This document shows, in pieces, positions 1 to 8,064 of a DNA stretch of 64,000 nt; position 1 is the stretch's first letter; the number at the start of each line of letters is the position of its first letter. The position numbers and the translations under genes were made by a program. The notes beneath the pieces were generated by a model. It saw nothing but the letters and a program-made list of their open reading frames with translations. It did not search any database and was not told the DNA's origin. Origin of the DNA: Candidatus Gallipaludibacter merdavium (GTDB lineage: Bacteria > Bacteroidota > Bacteroidia > Bacteroidales > Paludibacteraceae). The stretch covers positions 1 through 64,000 of the forward strand of contig JADIMG010000111.1 in the NCBI GenBank assembly GCA_017694875.1, given 5' to 3'.

Positions 1-599
1 ATATCATTGATGCTACTTACAGGGAAACCGTCAACAATGTAAAGCGGGTCATTGCTCTGAGTCAAAGATGTACCTCCACGCACACGTATTTTAATTTCTG
101 CATCAGGAGAACCTTCCGTTGTAGTAACAGAAACACCAGACAACTTACCTTGCAATGCTTCTGCCGCACTCGTAACAGGAATGTCTTTCAATTGCTCTGC
201 ATTGACAGATGCTACAGAGGTAACAAGGTCACGTTTCTTGGTCGTTCCATAACCGGTCACAACAACTTCATCAATTACTTGGGCATCTTCCTTAAGCGTT
301 ACATTGATAATGTCGCTCGTGATTGCCTTTTCAACGGTAGTCATTCCAATATAGGAAAAAACAAGTGTTTTCGCATCGGCTGGAACTTGAAGACTATAAG
401 CACCGTCAAAATCGGTTACTGTACCAATTGTGGTACCCTTAACTACAACAGAAGCTGAAATAATGGTTTCACCATTAGCATCCTTCACTACACCGGAAAC
501 CTTTCTTGTCTGTGCATAAGCACCGAAAACAAAGAACAGGACAAGGGCCGAGAGGAATGTGCTTCTCATGGCAAAACAGCCTTTTTTGTCTCTTCTCAT
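1..599 (-). CDS. SusC/RagA-family TonB-dependent outer-membrane transporter, N-terminal part
   Basis: First 199 residues of a SusC/RagA-type TonB-linked outer-membrane transporter; the rest lies beyond the window start. A signal peptide (hydrophobic run FLSALVLFFVFGAYA, then AQ) is followed by a carboxypeptidase-regulatory-like beta domain (about residues 36-110), a TonB-box-like stretch (VIDEVVVTGYGTTKK) and the beginning of the plug domain, ending LYIVDGFPVSS. In this family the barrel pairs with a SusD lipoprotein and imports glycans or other large nutrients; a susD gene would be expected off the edge. The start at 599 is the first Met; a second Met at residue 11 (base 569) would give a more ordinary signal peptide. 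Substrate cannot be inferred. Confidence 0.93.
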   Translation of the reverse strand, partial: MRRDKKGCFAMRSTFLSALVLFFVFGAYAQTRKVSGVVKDANGETIISASVVVKGTTIGTVTDFDGAYSLQVPADAKTLVFSYIGMTTVEKAITSDIINVTLKEDAQVIDEVVVTGYGTTKKRDLVTSVASVNAEQLKDIPVTSAAEALQGKLSGVSVTTTEGSPDAEIKIRVRGGTSLTQSNDPLYIVDGFPVSSIND

Positions 600-698
600 T
601 TTTGTTTTGATAGATTTAAATGTTAGATATAGATTGGTTGTTAATAAGCTGATTTACTAAACATTATGCTTTATCTCATAAAAATTCAAATAGCAAAG

Positions 699-706
699 CA
701 AAAGTA
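699..706 (-). promoter_or_regulatory. Candidate -7 box for the susC gene
   Basis: On the minus strand this reads TACTTTTG, matching the Bacteroidota -7 consensus TAnnTTTG, about 100 bases before the susC start. No good TTTG lies at the usual 19-21 base spacing upstream, so the gene may need an activator or an alternative sigma factor. The remaining 600-831 spacer shows nothing else recognisable. Confidence 0.5.
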
Positions 707-831
707 GAGAATGTGGATAGTATACATGTGTAATTAATGACAACAGTTGTGTAATTATTATCATTTACCATAATAAACAATACACTATTTACGGCGCTTA
801 TTTTATAAGGGAAATAGGAGTCTTCACATGT

Positions 832-871
832 AAAAAAAGGGAGAATATGAAGCAATTTGTCACATTCTCCC
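832..871 (-). terminator. Rho-independent terminator of the DUF4301/DHOD-like unit
   Basis: Bases 839-846 (GGGAGAAT) pair with 864-871 (ATTCTCCC) around a 17-base loop. On the minus strand the stem is followed by a run of seven T (complement of 832-838), directly downstream of the DHOD-like stop at 892. Confidence 0.8.
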
Positions 872-891
872 TTCCCACGTATAACGCTTAA

Positions 892-1866
892 TCAATCTTC
901 ATTTGATGCAAAATATTTCAAGAATTGAGTACGCAACCAAAAATCAGGATTATCAATAGCTGCCGCATTCATCCTTCCCTTAAACTCGTCTATATTCTGA
1001 TAATGGTGTTTTTTCTGCCACTCTGTAAGTTGCTCCAATGCCTGATGAATCCATCCGTTTCCATTTTTATAGATGGCACTGGTGACCTCTACCACTGATG
1101 CACCAGACAAAATAGCCTTTACAACATCTTCTCCGCTATGTACTCCACCTGAAATGGCATAGTCCATTCCATTCACCAATGCAGATGCTATTCCAGTCCA
1201 ACGGAGAGAATTAGGCAAATCAGAAGAATTACTTAACAAACTGCCAGCTTTAAACTCCATCGTATCAATATTAATATCTGGTTGATAAGAGCGATTGAAA
1301 AGCACGACTGCGTTAGCACCATAAATTTTAAGTTGTTCTATCAATGCGACCGGATTGGTAATGTTGCTACCCAGTTTCACAATGAGAGGGATATTTACCT
1401 CTTTGCGCACTTTCGATACTATATCCAAATGCAACTGCTCATAATCCCCAACCTTATATGATTTAAAATCAGGCACTCCCATAATGTTCAATTCCAAAGC
1501 ATCAGCACCTGCCTCTTGTATAGATTTAGCAAAATCAATCCACTCGCCTTTTGAATGACAATTGATGCTGGCGATAACAGGTATAGTGCACAACTTCTTG
1601 CTGTCCTTAATCAATTGAATGTAATCAGCCAAAGCATGTGAACGGATATATGACTGCATGTAATCTGCGGCCTCTGTATGATCTGTACTATGTGACAAAT
1701 GTTCAGTTTCTCTTGTTATATTTTCTTCAAACAATGATTTGAGTACTACGGCAGCAGCACCTGCATCTTCAAAAGCCTTGTTATTTTCTGCTTTGGCAGT
1801 ACGTCCACAACTACTGATTATTATTGGGTTTTTCAACTCCAACCCTGCAAATGTTGTCTTATTCAT
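892..1866 (-). CDS. Dihydroorotate dehydrogenase-like FMN protein (DHOD_like subgroup)
   Basis: A 324-residue TIM-barrel flavoprotein of the dihydroorotate dehydrogenase superfamily. It keeps the family opening (FAGLELKNPIIISSCG), a phosphate/FMN-side segment (AISGGVHSGEDVVKAILSG, about residues 238-256) and conserved lysines (IVKLGSN). The segment that in true PyrD carries the catalytic Cys or Ser (N-x-S-C-P-N) reads NIMGVPD here, so neither is present. The NCBI DHOD_like subgroup is described as retaining FMN binding but lacking some catalytic residues, which fits. It follows the DUF4301 gene by 44 bases and shares its terminator. Biosynthesis of pyrimidines should therefore not be assigned to it; substrate unknown. 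Confidence 0.85.
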   Translation of the reverse strand: MNKTTFAGLELKNPIIISSCGRTAKAENNKAFEDAGAAAVVLKSLFEENITRETEHLSHSTDHTEAADYMQSYIRSHALADYIQLIKDSKKLCTIPVIASINCHSKGEWIDFAKSIQEAGADALELNIMGVPDFKSYKVGDYEQLHLDIVSKVRKEVNIPLIVKLGSNITNPVALIEQLKIYGANAVVLFNRSYQPDINIDTMEFKAGSLLSNSSDLPNSLRWTGIASALVNGMDYAISGGVHSGEDVVKAILSGASVVEVTSAIYKNGNGWIHQALEQLTEWQKKHHYQNIDEFKGRMNAAAIDNPDFWLRTQFLKYFASNED

Positions 1867-1910
1867 CTCTTACAATTTTAAGTTCTATTTCTTTCTACAA
1901 ATTATATTCT

Positions 1911-3413
1911 TTACTGATGTTCTGGTCTCAACAAATCATTGACTGTTTTTACCGGATTAAATGTTTGCGCTGGCACTTCAAGGAAAATCGTATTCCAATC
2001 ACTCATCGCTCCATTCCATAAGCCAGGCAATTCGAGAGCTTTTAATTCCTTTCCGTTCTTAGACTTGTTAGAAATGAAACCTGTTTCTGGATCAACATAA
2101 CGGGTCAAATCAAATTTATTGCCTTTATAATCCTTAACCGCACACACCAAATCTACCGGGTTAAAATGGGTTGACTTGCTCATCAAGCTTTTGTCCTTAA
2201 TCTGAGAGCTTTCCAATATTTGTGGGGAATAACTACCATCTTTATTGACGGCCAGGAACGGTCCGCCACCCGGTTCTCCTTCATTTTTAACCATTCCGCA
2301 AACACGGATAGGACGATTAAGCTTATTTTTCAAAAATGAAATTTTCTCTTCCCGCGTCATCTGAGGGTATGAATCCATATGATTATTCAAACGCTTCTCA
2401 GAGAACTGCTGAATAACCTGCAACTTAGCATCAGAAATAGCTTCATTCTCCAATTCCTGCAAATAGGAAAAGATTTGTTTCTGCAAATGTACCAAATAAC
2501 CCGCTATCGTTTTCTTATAGTGTACTGTAGGGGCTTTTAATTTATCAGGCACTACATTGTCAATGTTTTTAATGAATATAATGTCAGCATCAATATCGTT
2601 CAGATTCTCTATCAAAGCCCCATGACCTCCCGGACGGAACAAAATCGAGCCGTCTTCATTTCTAAAAGGATTGTTGTCCGCATCAGCCGCAACAGTATCT
2701 GTTGATGCTTTTTGCTCAGAAAAGCTCACATTATATGTCACTCCAAACTTGTCTTCGAATTCTTTCTGCTTTTCGGCCAAATGATATTTAAAGAGTGTAA
2801 GATGGTCGTGTGAAACCGTATAATGTATATTCACCTTATTGTGCAGATTGCTAGCATACAATGCACCTTCCACCAAATGTTCCACAAAAGGAGTTCTTTG
2901 TTCTGATGGATAAGTGTGGAATTTCAGCAAGCCTTTGGGCAAGGAACCATAATTGAGCCCCTCTTTCTTAAGCAGACAACTAACAATTGGTTTATATGAT
3001 TTTTCAGCCAACAACTGATCTATTGTTTTTCCTAAATTCTTCTCGCAAGCCTTATTTAAATCACCATAAAACGCAAACCGATGAATGTTTTCAAAAAAGA
3101 TTCTAACACTTTCAGCCTGTTCTTCTGACTCACTATCCAAAAATTCAAACAAATCCTTAAACATGCGGCTGGCAGCTCCTGAAGCAGGAACAAATTTCAC
3201 CACATTACAATCATTCTGCAAATATTTTTCCCATTCATCAATATACTGACAGGTTTCAGCTTCCGTTAAAGCGATGATTCCATGGTCAATAGATGCTACT
3301 GACTTTATTTCCAAATAAGGGAATCCCGTTTTAAAGGTATTAAGCTGATGATAGAGTTGTTGCTCACTAATCCCTTTTTCCTTCAATAAACGCAAATCAT
3401 TTTCTGTTAACAT
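1911..3413 (-). CDS. DUF4301 family protein, nucleotidyltransferase-like
   Basis: A 500-residue cytoplasmic protein of family DUF4301, largely confined to Bacteroidota. No signal peptide or membrane segment. Three segments resemble nucleotide-sugar pyrophosphorylases: a glycine/arginine loop (PASGAASRMFK, about residues 76-86), a PK-x-LL-type segment (LPKGLLKFHTY, about 159-169), and PGGHGALIENL with FIKNIDNV (about 261-283), which resemble the GHG and N-D-N elements of UTP-sugar uridylyltransferases. Function is not established; nucleotidyl transfer is my reading of the motifs. It is the first gene of a two-gene unit with the DHOD-like gene, with a good promoter just upstream. Confidence 0.82.
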   Translation of the reverse strand: MLTENDLRLLKEKGISEQQLYHQLNTFKTGFPYLEIKSVASIDHGIIALTEAETCQYIDEWEKYLQNDCNVVKFVPASGAASRMFKDLFEFLDSESEEQAESVRIFFENIHRFAFYGDLNKACEKNLGKTIDQLLAEKSYKPIVSCLLKKEGLNYGSLPKGLLKFHTYPSEQRTPFVEHLVEGALYASNLHNKVNIHYTVSHDHLTLFKYHLAEKQKEFEDKFGVTYNVSFSEQKASTDTVAADADNNPFRNEDGSILFRPGGHGALIENLNDIDADIIFIKNIDNVVPDKLKAPTVHYKKTIAGYLVHLQKQIFSYLQELENEAISDAKLQVIQQFSEKRLNNHMDSYPQMTREEKISFLKNKLNRPIRVCGMVKNEGEPGGGPFLAVNKDGSYSPQILESSQIKDKSLMSKSTHFNPVDLVCAVKDYKGNKFDLTRYVDPETGFISNKSKNGKELKALELPGLWNGAMSDWNTIFLEVPAQTFNPVKTVNDLLRPEHQ

Positions 3414-3445
3414 AATCGCAGCTTGTTTTTGTTGGTTGATTGCTA

Positions 3446-3474
3446 CAAAAGTAAGAATTTTTCTGCAATATCAA
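3446..3474 (-). promoter_or_regulatory. Promoter of DUF4301 gene
   Basis: Minus-strand -7 box TACTTTTG (3446-3453) with TTG (3472-3474) 18 bases upstream, 33 bases before the start codon. Confidence 0.65.
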
Positions 3475-3740
3475 GCAAGTTTGATTTAAAAAATTTCATG
3501 ACAAAAAAATTGGCTCTAAAATACATCTGTTTTCCAACTTTAGCCGTCTCCGGCAACATCCATTCGCACGCTCAAGCGGCAAAGAACATGTCAACAAAAT
3601 GAACATGCGCGACCATTGATTGATATATTACATTGCAAGCAAAATAGTCAAAGCCCGCCAAAGAGAAACAATTTATTTTCAATACCTCAACACAATCCAT
3701 AATATTCATAAAAAAATATACGGTTCGGCAGAGTCCATCA

Positions 3741-3771
3741 TTTGTCTCTACGTTTACCTGTACTATATTTG
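3741..3771 (+). promoter_or_regulatory. Promoter of tex
   Basis: TTTG (3741-3744), 19-base spacer, TATATTTG (3764-3771). The start codon follows 16 bases later, so the leader is very short. Confidence 0.8.
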
Positions 3772-3787
3772 CAGATAAAAAACAACC

Positions 3788-5917
3788 ATGGATATCATTG
3801 CTCAACATATTGCAACAACATTAGGCATTCAAGAACATCAAATAGAACAAACCCTTCATTTACTTCGCAACGGCGCAACCATTCCATTTATCAGCCGATA
3901 CAGAAAAGAAGCAACAGGAGGCCTTGATGAAGTAGCCATCAATGATATTAAAGAAAATGCAGAGAGATTGGAAGAACTCATCAAACGTAAGGAGAGTATT
4001 ATTACAACCATTGAAAAACAAGGCAATTTGACAGCAGAACTGCATCGTAAAATAGAAGCATGTTGGGATGCGGGAACCCTGGAAGATTTGTATCTGCCAT
4101 ACAAACAAAAGCGGAATTCACGTGCAGAGGTAGCCCGACAGAAGGGTCTGGAACCTCTAGCTAAAATCATAATGAGACAGGCAGAAGGCAAACCCGAAAA
4201 GCATGCACACTCATTTATCAACAACGAGGTAAAGACAGACGAAGAGGCCTTAAAAGGGGCACGCGACATTATTGCCGAATGGGTAAATGAAAATGAATAT
4301 GCCCGACAATCCATCAGAAGAATCTTTAAAAGCCAAGGAATATTATACAGCAAAGTCCAAAAAGGGAAAGAAAAAGAAGGTGAAAAATATGCCGATTATT
4401 TTGATTATGAACGCAGATTGGAACGCTGCCCTTCACATCAGTTATTGGCCATCAGAAGAGGAGAGCATGATGGATATCTGAAAGTAAGCATTATGCCAGA
4501 TGAAGAAACTGCCTTACGACAACTGAACCGCATTTTTATAAAAGCAGACAACGAATGTGCAGAACAAGTTGAAATGGCCATAAAAGACAGTTACAAACGT
4601 CTGTTGCGCCCTAGTATTGAAACGGAATTTGCTGCTAGTAGCAAAGAAAAAGCTGATACGGAAGCCATTCGCGTATTTGCCGAAAACCTAAAACAATTAT
4701 TGCTGGCTGCACCTCTAGGTGAAAAACGTATATTGGCCATAGACCCCGGCTACCGAACAGGATGCAAAGTAGTGTGTTTGGATGAACACGGAACTTTAAT
4801 ACACAATGAAACCATCTATCCACATGCTCCCCAAAACGAAAAAAGTACATCTGCCCGCAAAATAGAAAAACTGGTAGAAGCCTACAGAATTGATGCAATA
4901 GCCATCGGCAACAGAACAGCGGGAAGAGAGACCGAACATTTTATACAAAACCTTCGTTATGACCACGAAATAAAGATTTTTTCTGTAAGCGAAAACGGTG
5001 CTTCCGTATATTCCGCATCAAAAGTAGCCAGAGAAGAGTTTCCCAATTACGATGTAACCGTTAGAGGTGCTGTTTCAATAGGACGCCGTCTGATAGACCC
5101 ATTGGCAGAGTTGGTCAAAATAGACCCCAAATCAGTAGGAGTAGGTCAATATCAACACGATGTCGACCAAACACGGCTGAAAAATATGCTGGACCAAACT
5201 GTAATAAATGTAGTAAATGCTGTAGGGGTCAATGTTAACACAGCCAGCAAACATCTTTTGGCATACATTTCCGGTTTAGGACCGCAATTGGCCCAGAACA
5301 TTGTAAAATACAGAGAAGAACACGGCATGTTCAACAACAGGCGTGAACTTCTGAAAGTGACTCGTATGGGTGAGAAGGCGTTTGAGCAATGTGCTGGTTT
5401 CTTGCGAATAAGCAATGGCAGCAATCCACTGGATAATACAGCCGTTCATCCGGAACGTTATAAAATAGTTCAACAAATGGCCAAAGATTTAGGTTGCAAT
5501 GTTGAAGATTTAATACGAAACAAGACGCTGTTGGAACAAATTAATTTGACACACTATGTCAATAATGAAGTTGGCTTACCCACACTTACCGACATTATTA
5601 AAGAACTTGAGAAACCAGGAAGAGACCCTCGCAATGAGGTAGAAGTTTTTGAATTTGACCCGTCTGTAAGGCAAATCAGCGACTTAACCATCGGACAACA
5701 ACTTCCTGGCATCGTCACTAATATCACCAATTTCGGAGCATTTGTTGATATTGGTATAAAAGAAAACGGATTGATACACATATCCAATATGGGCAACCGC
5801 TTCGTACGCGACCCCAACGAAATTCTCAAACTACATCAACATATTTATGTAAAGGTGATGGATGTGGACATGGAAAGGAAACGTATTCAGCTGGCTCTTT
5901 GTGACCCGAAAGAATAG
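3788..5917 (+). CDS. tex: Tex-family RNA-binding transcription accessory protein
   Basis: A 709-residue Tex/YhgF protein, full family length. The order is: N-terminal helical Tex domain (opening with the typical ATIPFISRYRKEATGGLDE, residues 30-48), a YqgF/RuvC-like RNase H-fold domain (around residues 310-440, starting ILAIDPGYRTGCKV), helix-hairpin-helix pair (about 480-560, with VNTASKHLLAYISGLG) and a C-terminal S1 RNA-binding domain (about 635-706, PGIVTNITNFGAFVDIG). Tex proteins bind RNA and act on transcription complexes and gene expression. It is monocistronic and converges on lpxB with only two bases between the stop codons, so the two transcripts must overlap. Confidence 0.95.
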   Translation: MDIIAQHIATTLGIQEHQIEQTLHLLRNGATIPFISRYRKEATGGLDEVAINDIKENAERLEELIKRKESIITTIEKQGNLTAELHRKIEACWDAGTLEDLYLPYKQKRNSRAEVARQKGLEPLAKIIMRQAEGKPEKHAHSFINNEVKTDEEALKGARDIIAEWVNENEYARQSIRRIFKSQGILYSKVQKGKEKEGEKYADYFDYERRLERCPSHQLLAIRRGEHDGYLKVSIMPDEETALRQLNRIFIKADNECAEQVEMAIKDSYKRLLRPSIETEFAASSKEKADTEAIRVFAENLKQLLLAAPLGEKRILAIDPGYRTGCKVVCLDEHGTLIHNETIYPHAPQNEKSTSARKIEKLVEAYRIDAIAIGNRTAGRETEHFIQNLRYDHEIKIFSVSENGASVYSASKVAREEFPNYDVTVRGAVSIGRRLIDPLAELVKIDPKSVGVGQYQHDVDQTRLKNMLDQTVINVVNAVGVNVNTASKHLLAYISGLGPQLAQNIVKYREEHGMFNNRRELLKVTRMGEKAFEQCAGFLRISNGSNPLDNTAVHPERYKIVQQMAKDLGCNVEDLIRNKTLLEQINLTHYVNNEVGLPTLTDIIKELEKPGRDPRNEVEVFEFDPSVRQISDLTIGQQLPGIVTNITNFGAFVDIGIKENGLIHISNMGNRFVRDPNEILKLHQHIYVKVMDVDMERKRIQLALCDPKE

Positions 5918-5919
5918 AC

Positions 5920-7044
5920 TCAATGGTGGAGTGATTCTACTATCATTCGTGCAGCATTGCTAGCAGCACTATGCTTACCCAATATCTGGCGTATCTCTTT
6001 ATAACCATCGAGCATTTCTCTTCTTACATTTTCATCCAACAGCAATGTACGCAACACCCTTTCTACTTGCTGCTGGGTAAACAAGTGGGCCACCAATTCA
6101 CACACAACTTCTTTGCCTGCAATAATGTTGACAAGCGAAATAAAACGGGTTTTCAAAAAATTTTCCTTTAACCAATAGGTAAAACGTCCTCCTGGTGCAG
6201 CATAGACAACCACCTGTGGCGTCCCTATCAATGCAGTTTCCAGTGTAGCCGTACCAGAATTAACCACAGCTGCAGAGGCCACCTGCAACAGCTGGTAAGT
6301 TGCGTCAAAAACAATATGCCCCTGACTTGCCCAAGGTTCATACAGTGAACGCTCAACACCGGGAGCACCAGCAACCACCCATTGATAATCCTTAAAGGAA
6401 AAGGCTGCCGCTATCATGGTCGGTAAGCATGACGCAATTTCCTGCTTTCGGCTTCCTGCCAACAAAGCAATAATAGGTTTATTGGGAAGATTGTGCGCTT
6501 CACAAAATGCCTCCCTTGTAAGATGAGCATCCAATGCATTGTCAATTGTTTTCTGTGTTGGATTGCCTACGTAGTCCACCTTATAATTATATTTGGCATA
6601 AAACGCCGTTTCAAACGGAAATATAGTGAACATTCTGTCTACATAACGTTTTATGCTTTTAATTCGATAGGTTTTCCATGCCCAAATCTTAGGAGAGATA
6701 TAATAATAAACCGGACAGTGCAATGTTTTCTTGGCAAACTTGGCCATTCGCATATTAAAACTGGGATAATCCACCAAAATAAGCACATCTGGACGAAATG
6801 CTTCCATCGCCTCCTTGGTAACACGAATGTTTTTCATCACTTCAGGAAGATGTTTGATGACCGCCGAAAATCCCATAAAGGCCATGTGCCGATAATGCCT
6901 TATCAAGCGCACACCTTGCTTCTGCATCAAATCACCACCTAAACCAATCACATCGGCAGTCGCATCCCTTCGTCTTATCTCTGCTACTAAATTAGAGGCA
7001 TGCAAATCACCTGATGCTTCACCCGCTATGATGAAATATCTCAT
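5920..7044 (-). CDS. lpxB: Lipid-A-disaccharide synthase
   Basis: LpxB (GT19) joins UDP-2,3-diacylglucosamine to lipid X (2,3-diacylglucosamine 1-phosphate) to form the lipid A disaccharide on the inner face of the inner membrane. The 374-residue sequence has the typical opening with GEASGDLHAS (residues 8-17), the PDVLILVDYPSFNMRMA segment, PVYYYISPKIWAWK, and the donor-site motif LAGSRKQEI. It is the last gene of the envelope operon starting at 11912, 15 bases after a small membrane-protein gene. lpxH, acting one step earlier, lies at 17.8 kb in another operon. Confidence 0.96.
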   Translation of the reverse strand: MRYFIIAGEASGDLHASNLVAEIRRRDATADVIGLGGDLMQKQGVRLIRHYRHMAFMGFSAVIKHLPEVMKNIRVTKEAMEAFRPDVLILVDYPSFNMRMAKFAKKTLHCPVYYYISPKIWAWKTYRIKSIKRYVDRMFTIFPFETAFYAKYNYKVDYVGNPTQKTIDNALDAHLTREAFCEAHNLPNKPIIALLAGSRKQEIASCLPTMIAAAFSFKDYQWVVAGAPGVERSLYEPWASQGHIVFDATYQLLQVASAAVVNSGTATLETALIGTPQVVVYAAPGGRFTYWLKENFLKTRFISLVNIIAGKEVVCELVAHLFTQQQVERVLRTLLLDENVRREMLDGYKEIRQILGKHSAASNAARMIVESLHH

Positions 7045-7059
7045 ATTTCAGTCTCCCTT

Positions 7060-7350
7060 TTATACATTTACACTTTTTCTCAAATACATACGTTGATAAA
7101 AATAGGCAATGGTAAATGTTGGAATAACATCCAGAAAAGGCAATGCTTCTTCTATAAAATTAATAACCGCCCCTACTCTACCCGTCCGTCCTCCAAAAGA
7201 ACGATAAAAAACATACGCTGACAATGGTGCCCACAAAACATCTGCCCATTCTGCCATAAAAGGTATCAGGTAGGTGAGCATCCCCAAAATATCCATGCCT
7301 ATGCACAAATACAGGGATGGCAATCTAATATGCTCTGCGTCTTTTACCAT
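7060..7350 (-). CDS. Small membrane protein of unknown function
   Basis: A 96-residue protein I do not recognise. It has a hydrophobic segment near the N-terminus (about residues 10-34, LYLCIGMDILGMLTYLIPF), a second moderately hydrophobic part (about 37-50) and a third near the C-terminus (about 68-88), so it is probably an inner-membrane protein with two or three passes. The ATG at 7350 overlaps the stop of the PorT-like gene (ATGGTAA), which suggests translational coupling; a TTG two codons earlier is less likely. It sits between the PorT-like gene and lpxB (15-base gap), so a role in envelope or lipid A assembly is possible from position only. Confidence 0.72.
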   Translation of the reverse strand: MVKDAEHIRLPSLYLCIGMDILGMLTYLIPFMAEWADVLWAPLSAYVFYRSFGGRTGRVGAVINFIEEALPFLDVIPTFTIAYFYQRMYLRKSVNV

Positions 7351-8042
7351 TTCCAATCACCCAACACATAAACCAGGCGAATATTCCATTCATTGCGATA
7401 ATCAAACCAGGGTTTGCTTTCCTTATTGTTATAAGTATCAATATATTGATTCAACAAGCCAAAGTCATATCCACCTTTCAACTGAATATTACGGAACTGG
7501 AAACCGATGCCAATGCTCGCCTTTACGTCAAAACGTCCATAATCATAGAAGGAATCTCCGTCTACATCAATCTTATATCTGTCATTGGGTGCTGTCGTTG
7601 AAGGGAAATTCTCCTGAATATATTTTGTGGCAACCTTCTCTTCGGCCGCTAATCCAACAGTAAAAGTAGGTCCTAGATAGGCCATCATGTATGTATCTTT
7701 GGCTAACAACAGCTTATATTGAAAATGAACCGGCACATCCAAATAATGTTCCATATTTGATTCCTGTTGTAGCCTGCCACTGCTGCCTATCGTATTCCAT
7801 TTTGTCTGATTTATCAAAAATGAATAATTCAAGGCATAATACAAACCCAATCCATATTTGAAATTCTGCTCATACAAAATTCCTACCTTAAAACCATTAA
7901 GAGCTGGGTCGCGCGCATACTCTCCATCACTGCCTAGTTTGGCACGTTCTAACGCTTGATTAAAACCTAACTGGAACCCGATTTGGGCATTCGTTTGAAA
8001 AATGATGAAACCCAAACATACAAAGAGGATTATTCTTTTCAT
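7344..8042 (-). CDS. PorT-like outer-membrane beta-barrel protein
   Basis: A 232-residue exported protein. The start at 8042 gives a clear signal peptide (MKRIILFVCLGFIIFQTNAQ); a longer reading to 8195 runs back into the OstA-like gene and adds no plausible sequence. The mature part opens IGFQLGFNQALERA and is made of alternating aromatic/glycine strands ending at WKW, typical of the small Bacteroidota outer-membrane barrel family (PF13568) to which PorT of the T9SS also belongs. Whether this is the T9SS PorT itself cannot be decided; several paralogues are usual. It follows the OstA-like gene by 22 bases. Confidence 0.8.
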   Translation of the reverse strand: MKRIILFVCLGFIIFQTNAQIGFQLGFNQALERAKLGSDGEYARDPALNGFKVGILYEQNFKYGLGLYYALNYSFLINQTKWNTIGSSGRLQQESNMEHYLDVPVHFQYKLLLAKDTYMMAYLGPTFTVGLAAEEKVATKYIQENFPSTTAPNDRYKIDVDGDSFYDYGRFDVKASIGIGFQFRNIQLKGGYDFGLLNQYIDTYNNKESKPWFDYRNEWNIRLVYVLGDWKW

Positions 8043-8064
8043 ATTGTAGTGTTTATTTTTTAGT

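Larger units (their letters stand above)
3414..3787. other. Divergent intergenic region between DUF4301 and tex
   Basis: 374 bases between divergently transcribed genes. It holds a minus-strand promoter near 3446-3474 and a plus-strand promoter at 3741-3771. The stretch 3480-3740 is AT-rich and shows no convincing gene, RNA or repeat. Confidence 0.7.

Noticed and set aside
3572..3808. 78-codon minus-strand frame upstream of tex
   Set aside because: Covers the tex promoter and start, Cys/Phe-rich without pattern, no promoter or neighbour that fits; treated as chance.
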